Translations under genes and position numbers: made by a program
The notes under the pieces: model-generated
What the model saw: the letters and a program-made list of their open reading frames with translations, nothing else
Told to the model about the DNA's origin: nothing
The model's database searches: none
Assembly: GCA_002707785.1 (NCBI GenBank)
Contig: PANW01000032.1
Span: 137,205-201,204 of the forward strand
Reading direction: 5' to 3'
Length of the DNA stretch: 64,000 nt
Origin: Cellvibrionaceae bacterium
Lineage (GTDB): Bacteria > Pseudomonadota > Gammaproteobacteria > Pseudomonadales > Cellvibrionaceae
Shown: piece by piece, positions 35,157 to 45,290 of the stretch
How the letters are laid out: each line of letters opens with the position of its first letter
Position numbering within the stretch: position 1 is the first letter of the stretch

Positions 35157-35615
35157 TTACTCTGGGCTCTTTTCCAGTCGATCGATCTCTTCACGGAATT
35201 CGTTGAGATCTTTAAAGCGGCGGTAGACCGAGGCAAAGCGCACATAGGCGACCTCATCCAGCGCGCGCAATTGCTCCATCACCTTTTCGCCAATCATGAG
35301 TGCTGGCACTTCCCGCTCTCCCGTCGCCTGCAGAGCTTGTTTGATTTGACTGATGGAGGATTCAATTTTCTCGACACTAACCGGTCGTTTTTCCAGTGCC
35401 CGCATGAAACCCGCGCGCAGCTTTTCTTCATCAAACGGCTCTCGTGAACCGTCTTGTTTAATCACTTTCGGCAACAACAGCTCCGCCGTTTCATAGGTGG
35501 TAAAACGTTCGTGGCAGGATAGACACTCCCGACGACGACGCACCTGATCCCCTTCAGCCACCAAACGAGAATCGATCACCTTGGTGTCTTCCGCACTGCA
35601 AAATGGACAATGCAT
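35157..35615 (-). CDS. nrdR: Transcriptional repressor NrdR
   Basis: NrdR senses ATP/dATP and represses ribonucleotide reductase genes. The 152-residue protein has the N-terminal zinc ribbon (C3, C6, C31, C34) and the ATP-cone domain (about 48-140, [20 protein letters not shown]). It heads the rib operon, as in many gammaproteobacteria. The ATG at 35615 gives the invariant MHCPFC start; the open frame to 35702 is not used. Its targets (NrdR boxes before nrd genes) are not in this window. Confidence 0.97.
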   Translation of the reverse strand: MHCPFCSAEDTKVIDSRLVAEGDQVRRRRECLSCHERFTTYETAELLLPKVIKQDGSREPFDEEKLRAGFMRALEKRPVSVEKIESSISQIKQALQATGEREVPALMIGEKVMEQLRALDEVAYVRFASVYRRFKDLNEFREEIDRLEKSPE

Positions 35616-35761
35616 AGATGTTTCCCCAACGTTCACTGTGTGCAGAATGAATGTAGGCGGAGAAAAAAATCTCAACTGAATCAAGTCTGCCACCTGATTC
35701 AATCCTCAACACGCGCCTTGCTGTATTTTAGTTTGATCTATTGCCGGACGAACCCTCAGCG

Positions 35762-36745
35762 TTAGTCGCTAAACTGTTTACGATAGGCCGCCGGCGTGTG
35801 TCCCACCTGGGTTCGAAACAGGCGACAGAAATAACTGCTATCGCTGTAACCCACATCGAGAGAAATATGTTTGATGCTCTTGTCGCTGTGCACCAAGAGA
35901 TCCCGTGCAGCTTCTAGACGAATCCGCTGCAAATAGGCCAAAGGTTTCTCGCCGGTCGCCGCCGAAAAACGGCGGGCGAAATTGCGCAAACTCATGCCGT
36001 GGCTTTGAGCCACATCGGCCAGTCGAATCTCTTCGGAATAACGGCTTTCCAACCACGCCTGCACTTGCTCAATCAAACGATCGCCGTGACTGCGCTGACT
36101 GCTCATACGCAGAGGCGCGAAGTCATAGCTGCGGCGAATGTCGAACAAAATATCGCGGCTGATACCCCGGGCAACACTGTCGCCAAATAGACGAATGGCT
36201 AAATTTAGCATCAGGTCGGCCATGGAGTTGCCGCCCGCGGCGCAGTAAATATTCTCGCTTTCGGTAATCACCTTGTCTTTTTCCCACTGCACGTGGGGAA
36301 ACAGCTCGGTAAAATTGTCGTGCTGACGCCAATAGGTGGTCGCTTCTCGTCCATCCAAAAAGCCCAAGGCGGCGATCCAATAGACGCCGCAGCCCATAGC
36401 CAATACCAACTTTCGCTGTTCTAGATGAGGTTTGAGCCACGCTTTAACGACTGGGCTTAGGGTTTCCAGCTTCTCTGGCTTAGTCCAGACATGGGGAAGA
36501 ATGACGACATCCCATTCACTGTCATCCAACGGACCGTCACAGCCAATGGAGGCGCCACTGTAACTGCGCACACTGTCGCCATCGGGAGAAAGGAGAGAAA
36601 ACTCGAGATTGGGGCCAGGTAGACGCTGCGCCCGAAATTGAATGCCATGCAGAATATCGCGACAACTCATCAGGTTGCCACCGTAGACGTCATCGGTCGC
36701 CAATACCGCCACGCGCTTGACTGGAAATTCTTCAGACATAGCCAT
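35762..36745 (-). CDS. GlxA-type AraC family transcriptional regulator
   Basis: A 327-residue regulator with a DJ-1/PfpI-like N-terminal domain (about 8-190, AVLATDDVYGGNL and LAMGCGVYWIAALG). The C-terminal AraC helix-turn-helix pair (about 225-325) has LADVAQSHGMSLRNFARRF and DVGYSDSSYFCRLFR. Members of this group control catabolism of arginine, glycine betaine, carnitine and similar compounds. The ligand here is unknown. The nucleophile-elbow cysteine is in GCGVYW. Two starts, 36745 and 36739, are equally possible. It is separated from the DyP gene by 120 bases. Confidence 0.9.
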   Translation of the reverse strand: MAMSEEFPVKRVAVLATDDVYGGNLMSCRDILHGIQFRAQRLPGPNLEFSLLSPDGDSVRSYSGASIGCDGPLDDSEWDVVILPHVWTKPEKLETLSPVVKAWLKPHLEQRKLVLAMGCGVYWIAALGFLDGREATTYWRQHDNFTELFPHVQWEKDKVITESENIYCAAGGNSMADLMLNLAIRLFGDSVARGISRDILFDIRRSYDFAPLRMSSQRSHGDRLIEQVQAWLESRYSEEIRLADVAQSHGMSLRNFARRFSAATGEKPLAYLQRIRLEAARDLLVHSDKSIKHISLDVGYSDSSYFCRLFRTQVGHTPAAYRKQFSD

Positions 36746-36865
36746 CTCTACCCAACAAAGGAGGGCAGATTATACACGGTGGCGATTTTGTCGCATCCCT
36801 TAATTGGCCATTAAGGCCAATTAATCACTTATTTCACATAATTGGCCGACATACCCTTGATATCT

Positions 36866-37765
36866 TCAGCCATAATTTATGCCTAAAACTGACAAGTCCA
36901 GCTGCCCCGCCGACATTGGTGGACACCAGTAATACTCACCCGTCACCGGTCGAGAAATGCTGAACAAGGCATCGACAATACCGTCATCGCCACCCATCAT
37001 GCGCTGTAACTGAGCCTCGAAGGCATCAAAACTATGACCAAACGCGACAAACTGCAGCCCTCCTTCAAGCCCTTGTCGCCACGGCATAGAGCGCCGTAAA
37101 ACAAAGGCTTCAGGCTCGAAATCTTCTTGGGCCGTGCGCTTGACGTGGGCCGATGGAGGAGCGTCATCCAACTCGACATTGTCTGAACGACGACGGCCAA
37201 TGGTGTGATCCTGATGCTCTTGAGTCATGCTTTCGAAAACTGAAAAGTCGTGTTGCCACTGCTGAACGGCCACAAAGCTCGATCCCAGCAGGCCTTTCAC
37301 ACCAGTCTCTTGTACCGCCGCTGCTAGCGCATCGCTTCCGGTCGGGTTTTCAGTGCCGTCGATATACCCCGTCAGATCCCGACAATCGCCGTACTTGAAA
37401 CCGTCCACCCTGTGTACCAAATCAAAACCCGCCTGTAAGGTTTCCACCAGATGAGCAGAACGATGGAACAAATCCCCCTGATCTCCGCGCCGCAACCAGA
37501 TCCAAAGATCACTCTGGGTCGAAGGCAACGCAATACCACTCAGAGCCGGAGCCGGGCAAGATTTAAGACCCGGAACATCCGCCTCCAAAAACTGAACCAA
37601 AGGCGCACCAATACCGATCACCATTTCGTGACCATCCACCTGCTCGCCCAACATCGACAAGTATTGACGGATATCGTCTGGACTCGCCTCCGCTCGCCGC
37701 TCAAACGACAAATAGCTCGCATTGGAGGGGATTCCCGCCAAGATACCGGACTGAGGGCTTGCCAT
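36866..37765 (-). CDS. Dye-decolorizing (DyP-type) heme peroxidase
   Basis: A 299-residue DyP peroxidase, YfeX-like in size. The family GxxDG motif reads GYIDG (133-137) with the distal aspartate D136. The proximal heme-binding histidine is H207 in AHVKR. The C-terminal block QFVAFGHSFDAFEAQLQRM and the ending near YYWCPP are typical. No signal peptide is seen, so it acts in the cytosol. It uses hydrogen peroxide with unknown physiological substrates. It is divergent from ppk over about 290 bases. Confidence 0.93.
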   Translation of the reverse strand: MASPQSGILAGIPSNASYLSFERRAEASPDDIRQYLSMLGEQVDGHEMVIGIGAPLVQFLEADVPGLKSCPAPALSGIALPSTQSDLWIWLRRGDQGDLFHRSAHLVETLQAGFDLVHRVDGFKYGDCRDLTGYIDGTENPTGSDALAAAVQETGVKGLLGSSFVAVQQWQHDFSVFESMTQEHQDHTIGRRRSDNVELDDAPPSAHVKRTAQEDFEPEAFVLRRSMPWRQGLEGGLQFVAFGHSFDAFEAQLQRMMGGDDGIVDALFSISRPVTGEYYWCPPMSAGQLDLSVLGINYG

Positions 37766-38055
37766 GTAGACTCCTAGAGATAATTGAAGGTGAAGTTCAT
37801 CGCATCTGTCATTAAACTATATGCTATTGAAACGCAGACACAGGTTGATCTGGCACAAAGAATGAATAGAAAAACAATCAGATACTGTCAATGCCGAACA
37901 AGAAGCTGACGCCAGAAGCTGAAATTCTTTGATATCAGTCGGCTCCGACAGGCAGCAGCGCAATATCCATGTCACAAAACTGCCATACCCTTGGTAACAG
38001 CGATGCCCAATGGTCGCAAACATTGAGAGAGTCAACTAACCTCGGGAACAAACCG

Positions 38056-40218
38056 ATGCTAAACACTACGTCAGCGCATTCCAACAAACAAGACGAGACT
38101 GAGTCGCACGCAATGGAAAATACCTCTGCCAAGCACATCCCTGTCAATATTGTGCCACGGGAGCTGAGCTGGCTGTCGTTCAATGAGCGAGTGCTGCAGG
38201 AAGCCGCTGACCCTTCCACTCCAGTCATCGAGCGCATGCGCTTTCTGGGAATATTCTCCAACAACATGGATGAGTTCTTCCGCGTAAGGGTCGCCGACGT
38301 TCGCCGCCGCATACTGCTGCCCCACATTGCCACCGAATCATCTGATGACGACGTTGACGCTGAACAACTGATGCAGGACATTCAAGCAAAGGTCGTTAAG
38401 CTCAACAAGAAATTCGACAAGATCTACAAGGGAGTGAACAAAGAGCTACAGGCCAACAATATCACCATACTGCCCGCTCACGATAAAATGAGCGAGCAAC
38501 AATCGGCTTGGTTAAAACAGTACTTCCGCACTTCTGTACTGCCCTTTATTTGTCCCATCATTGTTCACCGTGATATGGATCTCGGCTCACAGCTAAGCGA
38601 TGATGCCTTTTATATGGCGGTGGAGATGAAAGAAGGCGACACCATCAGTCACGCTGTTGTGGATATTCCAACCTCGGAGACATCGCGTTTCATCTTGCTG
38701 CCGAACAACAACCGTCAACATCAGTTTTTGTTACTAGACGACGCCTTGAAGCACTGTCTCGATATGATTTTCGGTTCGGTATTTCAGTACGATACGATTA
38801 CCGCCTTCTCTTTTAAAATGACTCGCGATGCTGAGCTAGACCTCGGCGACGAGATCGAGCAAAGCACGCTGGATAAAATGTCAAAAGGCTTGCGACGACG
38901 CCTAAATGCCGAGCCCGTGCGCCTTGTTTATGATCAAGACATGCCCGACTCGATGCTGCAGTTTCTCACCAAACGCCTTAAATTTGCATCCCACGACTCA
39001 ACGATTCCCAGCGGCCCGTATCGCAACTTCCGAGACTTCATTAAGTTCCCCAATGTAGGCGGCGTATCGCTAGAACATCGTAAACTGCCGCGCGTTCCCT
39101 GTTTTGCCTTCGACAATTGCGACAACGCGCTGGATGCCATCGCCAAAGAAGACATCTTACTCTACTACCCCTATCACTCATTTGATTACTTCACCGAGCT
39201 ACTTCGACAGGCGGCTTTTGATCCCCGAGTCAACAAAATCACCATTAACATCTACCGAGTTGCCAAAGACTCCCGCGTGCTGCACTCACTGTGCGATGCC
39301 GCGCGCAATGGTAAAAAAGTCACCGTGGTGGTGGAACTGCACGCGCGCTTTGACGAACAAAACAACATTGAATTGTCAAAACAACTGCAGTCGGTTGGTA
39401 TTCGTGTGGCCTTTGGCATCCCTACGCTAAAGATTCACTCCAAGCTCTGCCTGATAGAACGCATTGAAAATAACGTCTCAAAAAGCTACGCCCATATCGG
39501 CACCGGTAATTTTCACGAAGGCAATGCTCGCCTTTATACCGATTTCAGCTACTTTACCGCGCACCCTGAAATCACTCAGGAAGTCGCTCAAGTATTTGAC
39601 TTCATCGATCACAGCTACCGCCCCTTTACCTTCAACCACTTGATTGTGTCCCCTCTCAATAGTCGCAACACCATCAAGACATTAATTAAGCAAGAAATAC
39701 GCTTGGCCAGAGAAGGGAAACCGGCCTATATTCACATTAAGGTCAATAACCTATGCGACAACCCCACAGCCAAGTTACTTTCAAAAGCAGCCAACAGCGG
39801 TGTGGAGGTAAAACTGATTATTCGAGGCATGTGTTCGCTGCAAACTCAAGATCCTCACATCAGTGATAAAATCCAAGTTCACAGTATTGTTGATCGCTTT
39901 TTGGAGCACGCTCGGGTGATGATCTTCGGGAATGACGGTGACCCCAAGGTCTACCTGACATCGGCAGATCTGATGAAGCGCAACATTGATCATCGAGTAG
40001 AAGTCGGCGTACCGATTTATAATCGACACCTGCGTCGCCAGATTATTAATATTTTTGATCTGCATATGGCCGACAATACCAAGGCTCGAATCATTGACAA
40101 GAATCAGACCAACCCTTACGTGGAAGAAAAAAGTCACAAAAAAAATCGATCACAAATTGCGATCCATCAATATCTCAGTAGAATTGAGAAAGAGAACAGT
40201 GACTTAGACCTAGATTGA
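38056..40218 (+). CDS. ppk: Polyphosphate kinase 1
   Basis: Ppk polymerises the terminal phosphate of ATP into polyphosphate. The 720-residue protein has the N-terminal helical domain (ELSWLSFNERVLQEAAD and RMRFLGIFSNNMDEFFRVRVAD). Two phospholipase-D-like catalytic domains follow. The autophosphorylated histidine is about H461 in LKIHSKLCLIER, and the second catalytic histidine lies in RFLEHARVM. The start is uncertain: ATG 38056 (with GGGA upstream), ATG 37969 and ATG 38113 are all in frame. The extra N-terminus is low in complexity either way. It is followed by ppx after 61 bases. Confidence 0.96.
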   Translation: MLNTTSAHSNKQDETESHAMENTSAKHIPVNIVPRELSWLSFNERVLQEAADPSTPVIERMRFLGIFSNNMDEFFRVRVADVRRRILLPHIATESSDDDVDAEQLMQDIQAKVVKLNKKFDKIYKGVNKELQANNITILPAHDKMSEQQSAWLKQYFRTSVLPFICPIIVHRDMDLGSQLSDDAFYMAVEMKEGDTISHAVVDIPTSETSRFILLPNNNRQHQFLLLDDALKHCLDMIFGSVFQYDTITAFSFKMTRDAELDLGDEIEQSTLDKMSKGLRRRLNAEPVRLVYDQDMPDSMLQFLTKRLKFASHDSTIPSGPYRNFRDFIKFPNVGGVSLEHRKLPRVPCFAFDNCDNALDAIAKEDILLYYPYHSFDYFTELLRQAAFDPRVNKITINIYRVAKDSRVLHSLCDAARNGKKVTVVVELHARFDEQNNIELSKQLQSVGIRVAFGIPTLKIHSKLCLIERIENNVSKSYAHIGTGNFHEGNARLYTDFSYFTAHPEITQEVAQVFDFIDHSYRPFTFNHLIVSPLNSRNTIKTLIKQEIRLAREGKPAYIHIKVNNLCDNPTAKLLSKAANSGVEVKLIIRGMCSLQTQDPHISDKIQVHSIVDRFLEHARVMIFGNDGDPKVYLTSADLMKRNIDHRVEVGVPIYNRHLRRQIINIFDLHMADNTKARIIDKNQTNPYVEEKSHKKNRSQIAIHQYLSRIEKENSDLDLD

Positions 40219-40279
40219 TCGCTTCCACAGAGGATCGAACGGGGCTAAGCCATTTAGCCCCAAGCATTTAGGATTCTAC

Positions 40280-41794
40280 GTGAGCAAAAAAACGTCTCAT
40301 CCAACACGTCGCATTGCCGCCATCGATCTCGGCTCCAACAGCTTTCACATGACACTGGCCGAGATTGGCCCTCATGGCACCAAAACCTATCATCGGGAAA
40401 AACGTAAAGTTCGCCTCGCAGCAGGACTCGATCAGCAGTTGCTACTGGATCACGCTGCCATAGAGCGAGCCTTGGAAACCATTGGCGTGTTTGGGCAAAT
40501 TCTTAAAGAATTCAATCCTGATCACGTTCGCGCTGTGGGCACCTATACTTTTCGCGCAGCCACCAACATCGAACAACTGATTCAACCCGCCAATCAATTG
40601 CTAACCCACCCCATCGAAGTCCTGTCAGGGGCGGAAGAAGCTCGACTGATCTATCAAGGCGTCACCCTTGATCAACACAGAGAGAATCACTGCCTGGTAG
40701 TAGATATCGGCGGCGGCAGCACCGAAATCGTCATCGGTGAAGCACTGCAGGCGAAACTGTTGCACAGTTGTGCGATGGGTTGCGTCAGTCTCACTGAGCG
40801 TTTTTTTGGCGATGGCGTTATCACTGAACAGGCTTTCGAACGAGCCATCGTCCACGCCGACCAACAGCTGGAGACTATTCGCCTACGCTACATGAATTTG
40901 GGCTGGCAACATGTCATTGGCTCTTCCGGCACGATTAAAGCGCTGAGCAACTGCGCCCAAGCAGCGGGCCTATCGGACGGCACTCTCACCTCCGACGTTC
41001 TCAATCAGTTCAAAAACCTCCTGCTGAAAGCCGGACACAGAGACGCAATTCAATGGCCAGGACTCGCAGAAGATCGAATCCCAACATTATGCGGTGGCTT
41101 GGCGGTACTGATAGCCGTGTTTGATTTACTTCACATAGACACCATGACCTATAGCGACGCCGCCCTGCGCGAAGGGCTACTGCATGAAACTCAGGAGCGC
41201 CTACTCAGCCACGACAACCGCCATGCCAGTATCGCGCTATTGGCCAAGCGCTTTGGCTGTGATCAAGAGCATGCCAATAAAGTACGTCAAACGGCGCTGA
41301 CCCTCTATGATTCAATGCTGAAATACTGGCCGGCCAGTGACGATCGCTATCGCAATTTACTCGACTGGGCTTGCCAGCTCCACGAAATAGGCCACCATAT
41401 CAATCACCTGAGCTGTCACAAGCACGCCGCCTATATTGTTCAGCAATCGGACATGGCGGGCTTCAATCGCGAACAACAACAGGTATTGGCATTTTTGCTG
41501 CTGAATCAGCGCAAGTCCTTGAAAATGCATCACCAGCCTGAACTGCAGACATTCTCGCTGGATAAGCTATTGAAAGTCATTCTATTGTTAAGACTCGCGA
41601 TTCGACTCAATCAGTTTCGCCAAAACCAACAACTGCAAAGCTTCACCGTTAGCGCCAGCAAGAGCGATAACCTGCACCTAAACTTTCAACCGCTATGGCA
41701 ATCGAGACGAGCGCTATTCAGCGCCGATCTAGACGCCGAGCAAGCGGAATTTTCCCCTTATGGGATACTGCTCAGCTACCATTTCGATCGCTGA
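40280..41794 (+). CDS. ppx: Exopolyphosphatase
   Basis: Ppx releases phosphate from the ends of polyphosphate and may also hydrolyse pppGpp. The 504-residue protein has the actin-like ASKHA fold, with phosphate loops AIDLGSNSFHM (about 14-24) and VVDIGGGSTEI (about 140-150). The LSGAEEARLIYQG segment is also present. A C-terminal HD-related helical domain follows (HEIGHHINH). Start: GTG at 40280, seven bases after AGGA. With ppk it forms a make-and-break polyphosphate operon. Only 9 bases separate it from the convergent DsbA-like gene. Confidence 0.96.
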   Translation: MSKKTSHPTRRIAAIDLGSNSFHMTLAEIGPHGTKTYHREKRKVRLAAGLDQQLLLDHAAIERALETIGVFGQILKEFNPDHVRAVGTYTFRAATNIEQLIQPANQLLTHPIEVLSGAEEARLIYQGVTLDQHRENHCLVVDIGGGSTEIVIGEALQAKLLHSCAMGCVSLTERFFGDGVITEQAFERAIVHADQQLETIRLRYMNLGWQHVIGSSGTIKALSNCAQAAGLSDGTLTSDVLNQFKNLLLKAGHRDAIQWPGLAEDRIPTLCGGLAVLIAVFDLLHIDTMTYSDAALREGLLHETQERLLSHDNRHASIALLAKRFGCDQEHANKVRQTALTLYDSMLKYWPASDDRYRNLLDWACQLHEIGHHINHLSCHKHAAYIVQQSDMAGFNREQQQVLAFLLLNQRKSLKMHHQPELQTFSLDKLLKVILLLRLAIRLNQFRQNQQLQSFTVSASKSDNLHLNFQPLWQSRRALFSADLDAEQAEFSPYGILLSYHFDR

Positions 41795-41803
41795 GTAGCC
41801 GCA

Positions 41804-42472
41804 CTAAGCTTGCGCCAACACATCTTCAAATGCTTGCATCAATACCTGGCTTTCTTGTGCACCATTGATGCTGTAACGCTGATTGATAATAAAGGTCGGG
41901 ACAGAAGTAATCCCCAAATTAATAAAGCGCTGCTGCTCGGCTCTCACCTCGCCGGCTAGCCCTTCGTCAGCCAGTGCTGCGCGCGCCAGCTGTTCATCCA
42001 TTCCCACCGACACAGCAATATCAATCAACACTTGGTTATCAGAGATATTTTCTCGATCCGTAAAATAAGCCTGAAACAGCGCCAATTTTAGCTCGAGCTG
42101 TATGCCCTGCTCAGCAGCCCGATGCAAGAGCTTGTGGGCATTGAAGGTGTTGTAAATACGAGCACTCTCATCGGAGTTGAAGACCAAGCCAAGCTCGGCG
42201 GCAACCGTCTTCATACGGGCTCGATTACCGGCAATAGTCGCCTCATCAGCGCCGTACTTTTCAGCAATGTGTTCATTGACGTTTTGCCCCTCGGGTGGCA
42301 TTTGCGGATTGAGTTCGAAAGGCTGCATATGCAACTCTACCGACAGATCTTTATGCTTTTCTTCTACCTGAGCAATGGCACGAGCTAACTTTTGATAGCC
42401 GATAGTGCACCAAGGACAGACCACATCCGAGACCATATCGATACGCAAAGTTTGCGGCTGACTGGTTGACAT
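41804..42472 (-). CDS. DsbA family oxidoreductase (FrnE-like)
   Basis: A 222-residue thioredoxin-fold protein of the DsbA/FrnE group. The active site is C19-P-W-C22 near the N-terminus (VSDVVCPWCTIGY). A helical insertion follows, then the cis-proline region SVPTFIINQRYSINGAQ. No signal peptide is present, so unlike DsbA it works in the cytosol, probably in disulfide isomerisation or oxidative-stress defence. The ATG at 42472 follows AGGTG; the frame extends to 42532 without a better start. It may share a transcript with the monooxygenase gene upstream. Confidence 0.92.
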   Translation of the reverse strand: MSTSQPQTLRIDMVSDVVCPWCTIGYQKLARAIAQVEEKHKDLSVELHMQPFELNPQMPPEGQNVNEHIAEKYGADEATIAGNRARMKTVAAELGLVFNSDESARIYNTFNAHKLLHRAAEQGIQLELKLALFQAYFTDRENISDNQVLIDIAVSVGMDEQLARAALADEGLAGEVRAEQQRFINLGITSVPTFIINQRYSINGAQESQVLMQAFEDVLAQA

Positions 42473-42636
42473 AAAATCACCTGTTCTAATGAGAGAATGA
42501 ATACTGGGATAGTACCGCAGGGACAACCACAAAACGTCAAATCGGTATCACGGTCATCCGTGTGCTGATCAAGTATTCGTCTAGCCTGAGACTCAACATT
42601 CAACCCGGATTAAGTCTCAGCCTCAACCAGTCCTAC

Positions 42637-42933
42637 TTAGGCGCCAACAGAATCCATCAGTTCGATTTCAGGAGCGCCCGCCAAACACGTCGCCAACTCT
42701 TTACCCGCGGCCAAATAGTGTTCCGTTTTGCCATGAGCGGCCAGAGCGGCTTCATCACTGTACTGCTCCAACACAATATAGACCTGCGGGTTGCTTCTCG
42801 ATTGATGCAAAGCGTATAAAGTGCAACCGGGCTCTTTAGCATTTACGGCATCACTGAGGGTCTTGAAGGTTTGTTCAAACAGTTCGTTCTTACCGTCTTG
42901 TACGGTCAGTTTTGCTGTTACTCCGATGGCCAT
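42637..42933 (-). CDS. Antibiotic biosynthesis monooxygenase (ABM) domain protein, YgiN-like
   Basis: A 98-residue ferredoxin-like dimeric alpha/beta protein of the ABM superfamily, which includes quinol monooxygenase YgiN. It has TAKLTVQDGKNELF, the EPGCTLYALHQS segment, and YIVLEQYSDEAALAAHGKTEHY with the conserved histidines. No cofactor motif is expected in this family. It lies 164 bases upstream of the DsbA-like gene on the same strand. The substrate is unknown; quinone redox cycling is the best-supported guess from relatives. Confidence 0.88.
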   Translation of the reverse strand: MAIGVTAKLTVQDGKNELFEQTFKTLSDAVNAKEPGCTLYALHQSRSNPQVYIVLEQYSDEAALAAHGKTEHYLAAGKELATCLAGAPEIELMDSVGA

Positions 42934-43101
42934 AGGGCTCTCTCCTGATCAAATAGTAAAAAACGCAAACTGCCATAGGGCTGAAGGTTCAACAACATTA
43001 CTTGTTGAATACTGCACAATAGAGTTCGGTGATGGTAATCTAGGATTCCTAATCTGCCGAATCGGCAGGCAATGCCTCAGGCCTATGATCGAGCTATTTC
43101 T

Positions 43102-43587
43102 ATGTCCGCAAGCCCAATGCATTGGCAGTGGTTGAGTTTTAATGAGCTCAACGCCAGCGACCTCTACCAAATATTACGGCTGCGCCAAGCCGTGTTCGCG
43201 GTTGAACAAAATTGTGTCTATCAAGATTGCGACAACGTCGATCAGCAGTGCTGGCATCTCTTGGGACGAGAACCCTCAAGCACTGCCATTTCAGCGTATC
43301 TGCGAGTGGTTCCCGCCGGCATTAAATACCGCGAAATCTCCATCGGCCGAGTGGTCACCGCCGCTGATGCACGCGATAAGGGCTACGGCAGAGTCTTAAT
43401 GCAAGAAGGCATTAAACGCGTGGAGCAACAGTGGCCCGACAGTGCCATTCGAATCAGTGCCCAGGCGCATCTAGAACATTTTTATGGCAGCTTGAATTTT
43501 ACCCGCGTTTCCGAGCCCTATCAGGAAGATGGCATTCCCCACATTGAGATGCTGCGCGCTTCGACAAGTATTCGGTCGGCCCAATAA
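43102..43587 (+). CDS. ElaA-like GNAT family acetyltransferase
   Basis: A 161-residue GNAT N-acetyltransferase resembling E. coli ElaA. It has LYQILRLRQAVFAVEQNCVYQD, the acetyl-CoA-binding region IGRVVTAADARDKGYGRVLM, and the ElaA ending AHLEHFYGSLNFTRVSEPYQEDGIPHIEM. The acetyl acceptor of ElaA is not established. ATG 43102 or ATG 43117 could be the start; a longer frame to 43072 is improbable. Confidence 0.88.
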   Translation: MSASPMHWQWLSFNELNASDLYQILRLRQAVFAVEQNCVYQDCDNVDQQCWHLLGREPSSTAISAYLRVVPAGIKYREISIGRVVTAADARDKGYGRVLMQEGIKRVEQQWPDSAIRISAQAHLEHFYGSLNFTRVSEPYQEDGIPHIEMLRASTSIRSAQ

Positions 43588-43716
43588 AGCACTCTCCCGA
43601 TAGTGAGCATTTAACAAAATGGCAAGCTTCGAGGTTCAGCATTAAGCTATTAGGTACAGGTAGGGTAGAATCAATATCACTGCAGCACTTGATTGTTATA
43701 GGAAATAGCTAGTTCA

Positions 43717-45288
43717 ATGGATTATATTTGGATTTTCTTCGCCTTTACCTGCGGCTTAGTCGTGCGCCTAGTCTCTCTGCCTCCACTGGTGGGCTATTTA
43801 ATTGCTGGATTTGCACTGAACTTCATGGGCTTTGAAGCGCCCACCAGCCTCAAAGGCTTAGCCGATATGGGAATCACGCTGATGCTGTTTAGCATCGGCC
43901 TCAAACTCAATGTCAAAGATCTGTTCAAACCCGAAATTTGGGCCAGTACCGCCGCTTTCATGGGCATCTGGCAGCTACTGTTTGCCGGCCTATTGCTAGC
44001 CGTAGGCAGCCTGTCTCTGCCGCTGTTTTCAGAGCTTTCATTTTCATCAGCAGTACTCATCGCTTTTGCCTTTAGCTTCTCCAGCACGGTGTGTGTGGTG
44101 AAACTTTTGGAAGATAGCGGCGAAATGAAAACCCGTCACGGTAGACTGGCCATTGGCATACTGGTGATGCAAGACATAGCCGCAGTGGTGTTCTTAGTGT
44201 TTGCCACCGGTGAAATCCCCACACTGTGGGCGGTCGGGCTCTTACTGCTGATTCCCGCTAGACCTCTGTTGGGACGTCTACTCGACAAGGCGGGTCACGG
44301 TGAGCTATTGCCTCTCACCGGCTTCTTTCTTGCCCTCGGAGGCTACGAGTTATTCTATTTGGTCAATATTAAAGGTGATCTAGGGGCGCTGTTGATTGGC
44401 ATGCTGCTAAGCCAACACCCCAAAGCACCGGAGCTCGCCAAATCGTTACTCAGTTTTAAAGATTTATTTCTGATTGGTTTCTTTTTAGCGATTGGCTTCA
44501 CCGCTCTTCCGGACTGGAACATGCTGGCCATAGCCTGTGGTATCGCCCTACTGTTGCCGCTCAAGTTTATGCTGTTACTGAGTATTTTAGGGGGACTAAA
44601 ACTGCGCTCTCGTACCAGCTACCTGACCTCCCTTGCGTTAGCCAACTTTAGCGAATTCGGCTTGATTGTCGCAGCCCTGAGCGTGGACTATCAATGGCTG
44701 CCAAAAGAGTGGTTGGTCATTCTCGCGCTAGCCGTCTCCTTGTCTTTTGTCTTCACCAGCATCATCTACCGCTACGCCCATACCATCTACAGCAGTAACA
44801 AGGATCGATTGCGAAGATTCGAGCGAGAAAAGCGATTGCCCCAAGATATCTTCGTTCAACCCAAGCACGCAGAAGTATTGGTCATCGGGCTCGGCCGAGT
44901 CGGCAAGGGTGCCTACGACTCCCTGCACCAGCGAATTGGTGATCGAGTCTGGGGGATGGATGCTGATCGCGAGCGCATTCAAAAACAGCGAGCCAATGGC
45001 CGCCATGTGTTTTTTGGTGATGGAGAAGATGCCGATCTTTGGGAGAATTTTGACACCACGACTATCAAGCTAGTACTGCTAGCGCTACCCAGTATCGAAG
45101 ATGCGACCAACATCGCCGAGCAACTACACAATGCCAACTACCGCGGCGATATTGCCGCCATAGCGCGCTATGAAGATGAGCGTATCGAGCTCGAACGATC
45201 AGGCATTGATCGAGTCTTTAACTTCTACACCGAGGCCGGTACCGGCTTTGCCGAAGAGAGCTTAGCCATGATTGCACCGCAAAGCTAA
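43717..45288 (+). CDS. Cation:proton antiporter with C-terminal TrkA-N domain (YbaL/KefB-like)
   Basis: A 523-residue membrane protein of the CPA2 family. Residues 1-355 hold about 11-12 membrane spans. A soluble RCK/TrkA-N domain follows (about 385-520) with the nucleotide-binding VLVIGLGRVGKGAYD and a bound-adenine acidic end (GMDAD). Relatives exchange K+ or Na+ for H+ and are gated by the nucleotide domain; which ion is used here cannot be told. A glutathione-gated KefB/C role is not supported by visible motifs. It ends 2 bases before the convergent GFA gene. Confidence 0.92.
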   Translation: MDYIWIFFAFTCGLVVRLVSLPPLVGYLIAGFALNFMGFEAPTSLKGLADMGITLMLFSIGLKLNVKDLFKPEIWASTAAFMGIWQLLFAGLLLAVGSLSLPLFSELSFSSAVLIAFAFSFSSTVCVVKLLEDSGEMKTRHGRLAIGILVMQDIAAVVFLVFATGEIPTLWAVGLLLLIPARPLLGRLLDKAGHGELLPLTGFFLALGGYELFYLVNIKGDLGALLIGMLLSQHPKAPELAKSLLSFKDLFLIGFFLAIGFTALPDWNMLAIACGIALLLPLKFMLLLSILGGLKLRSRTSYLTSLALANFSEFGLIVAALSVDYQWLPKEWLVILALAVSLSFVFTSIIYRYAHTIYSSNKDRLRRFEREKRLPQDIFVQPKHAEVLVIGLGRVGKGAYDSLHQRIGDRVWGMDADRERIQKQRANGRHVFFGDGEDADLWENFDTTTIKLVLLALPSIEDATNIAEQLHNANYRGDIAAIARYEDERIELERSGIDRVFNFYTEAGTGFAEESLAMIAPQS

Positions 45289-45290
45289 AC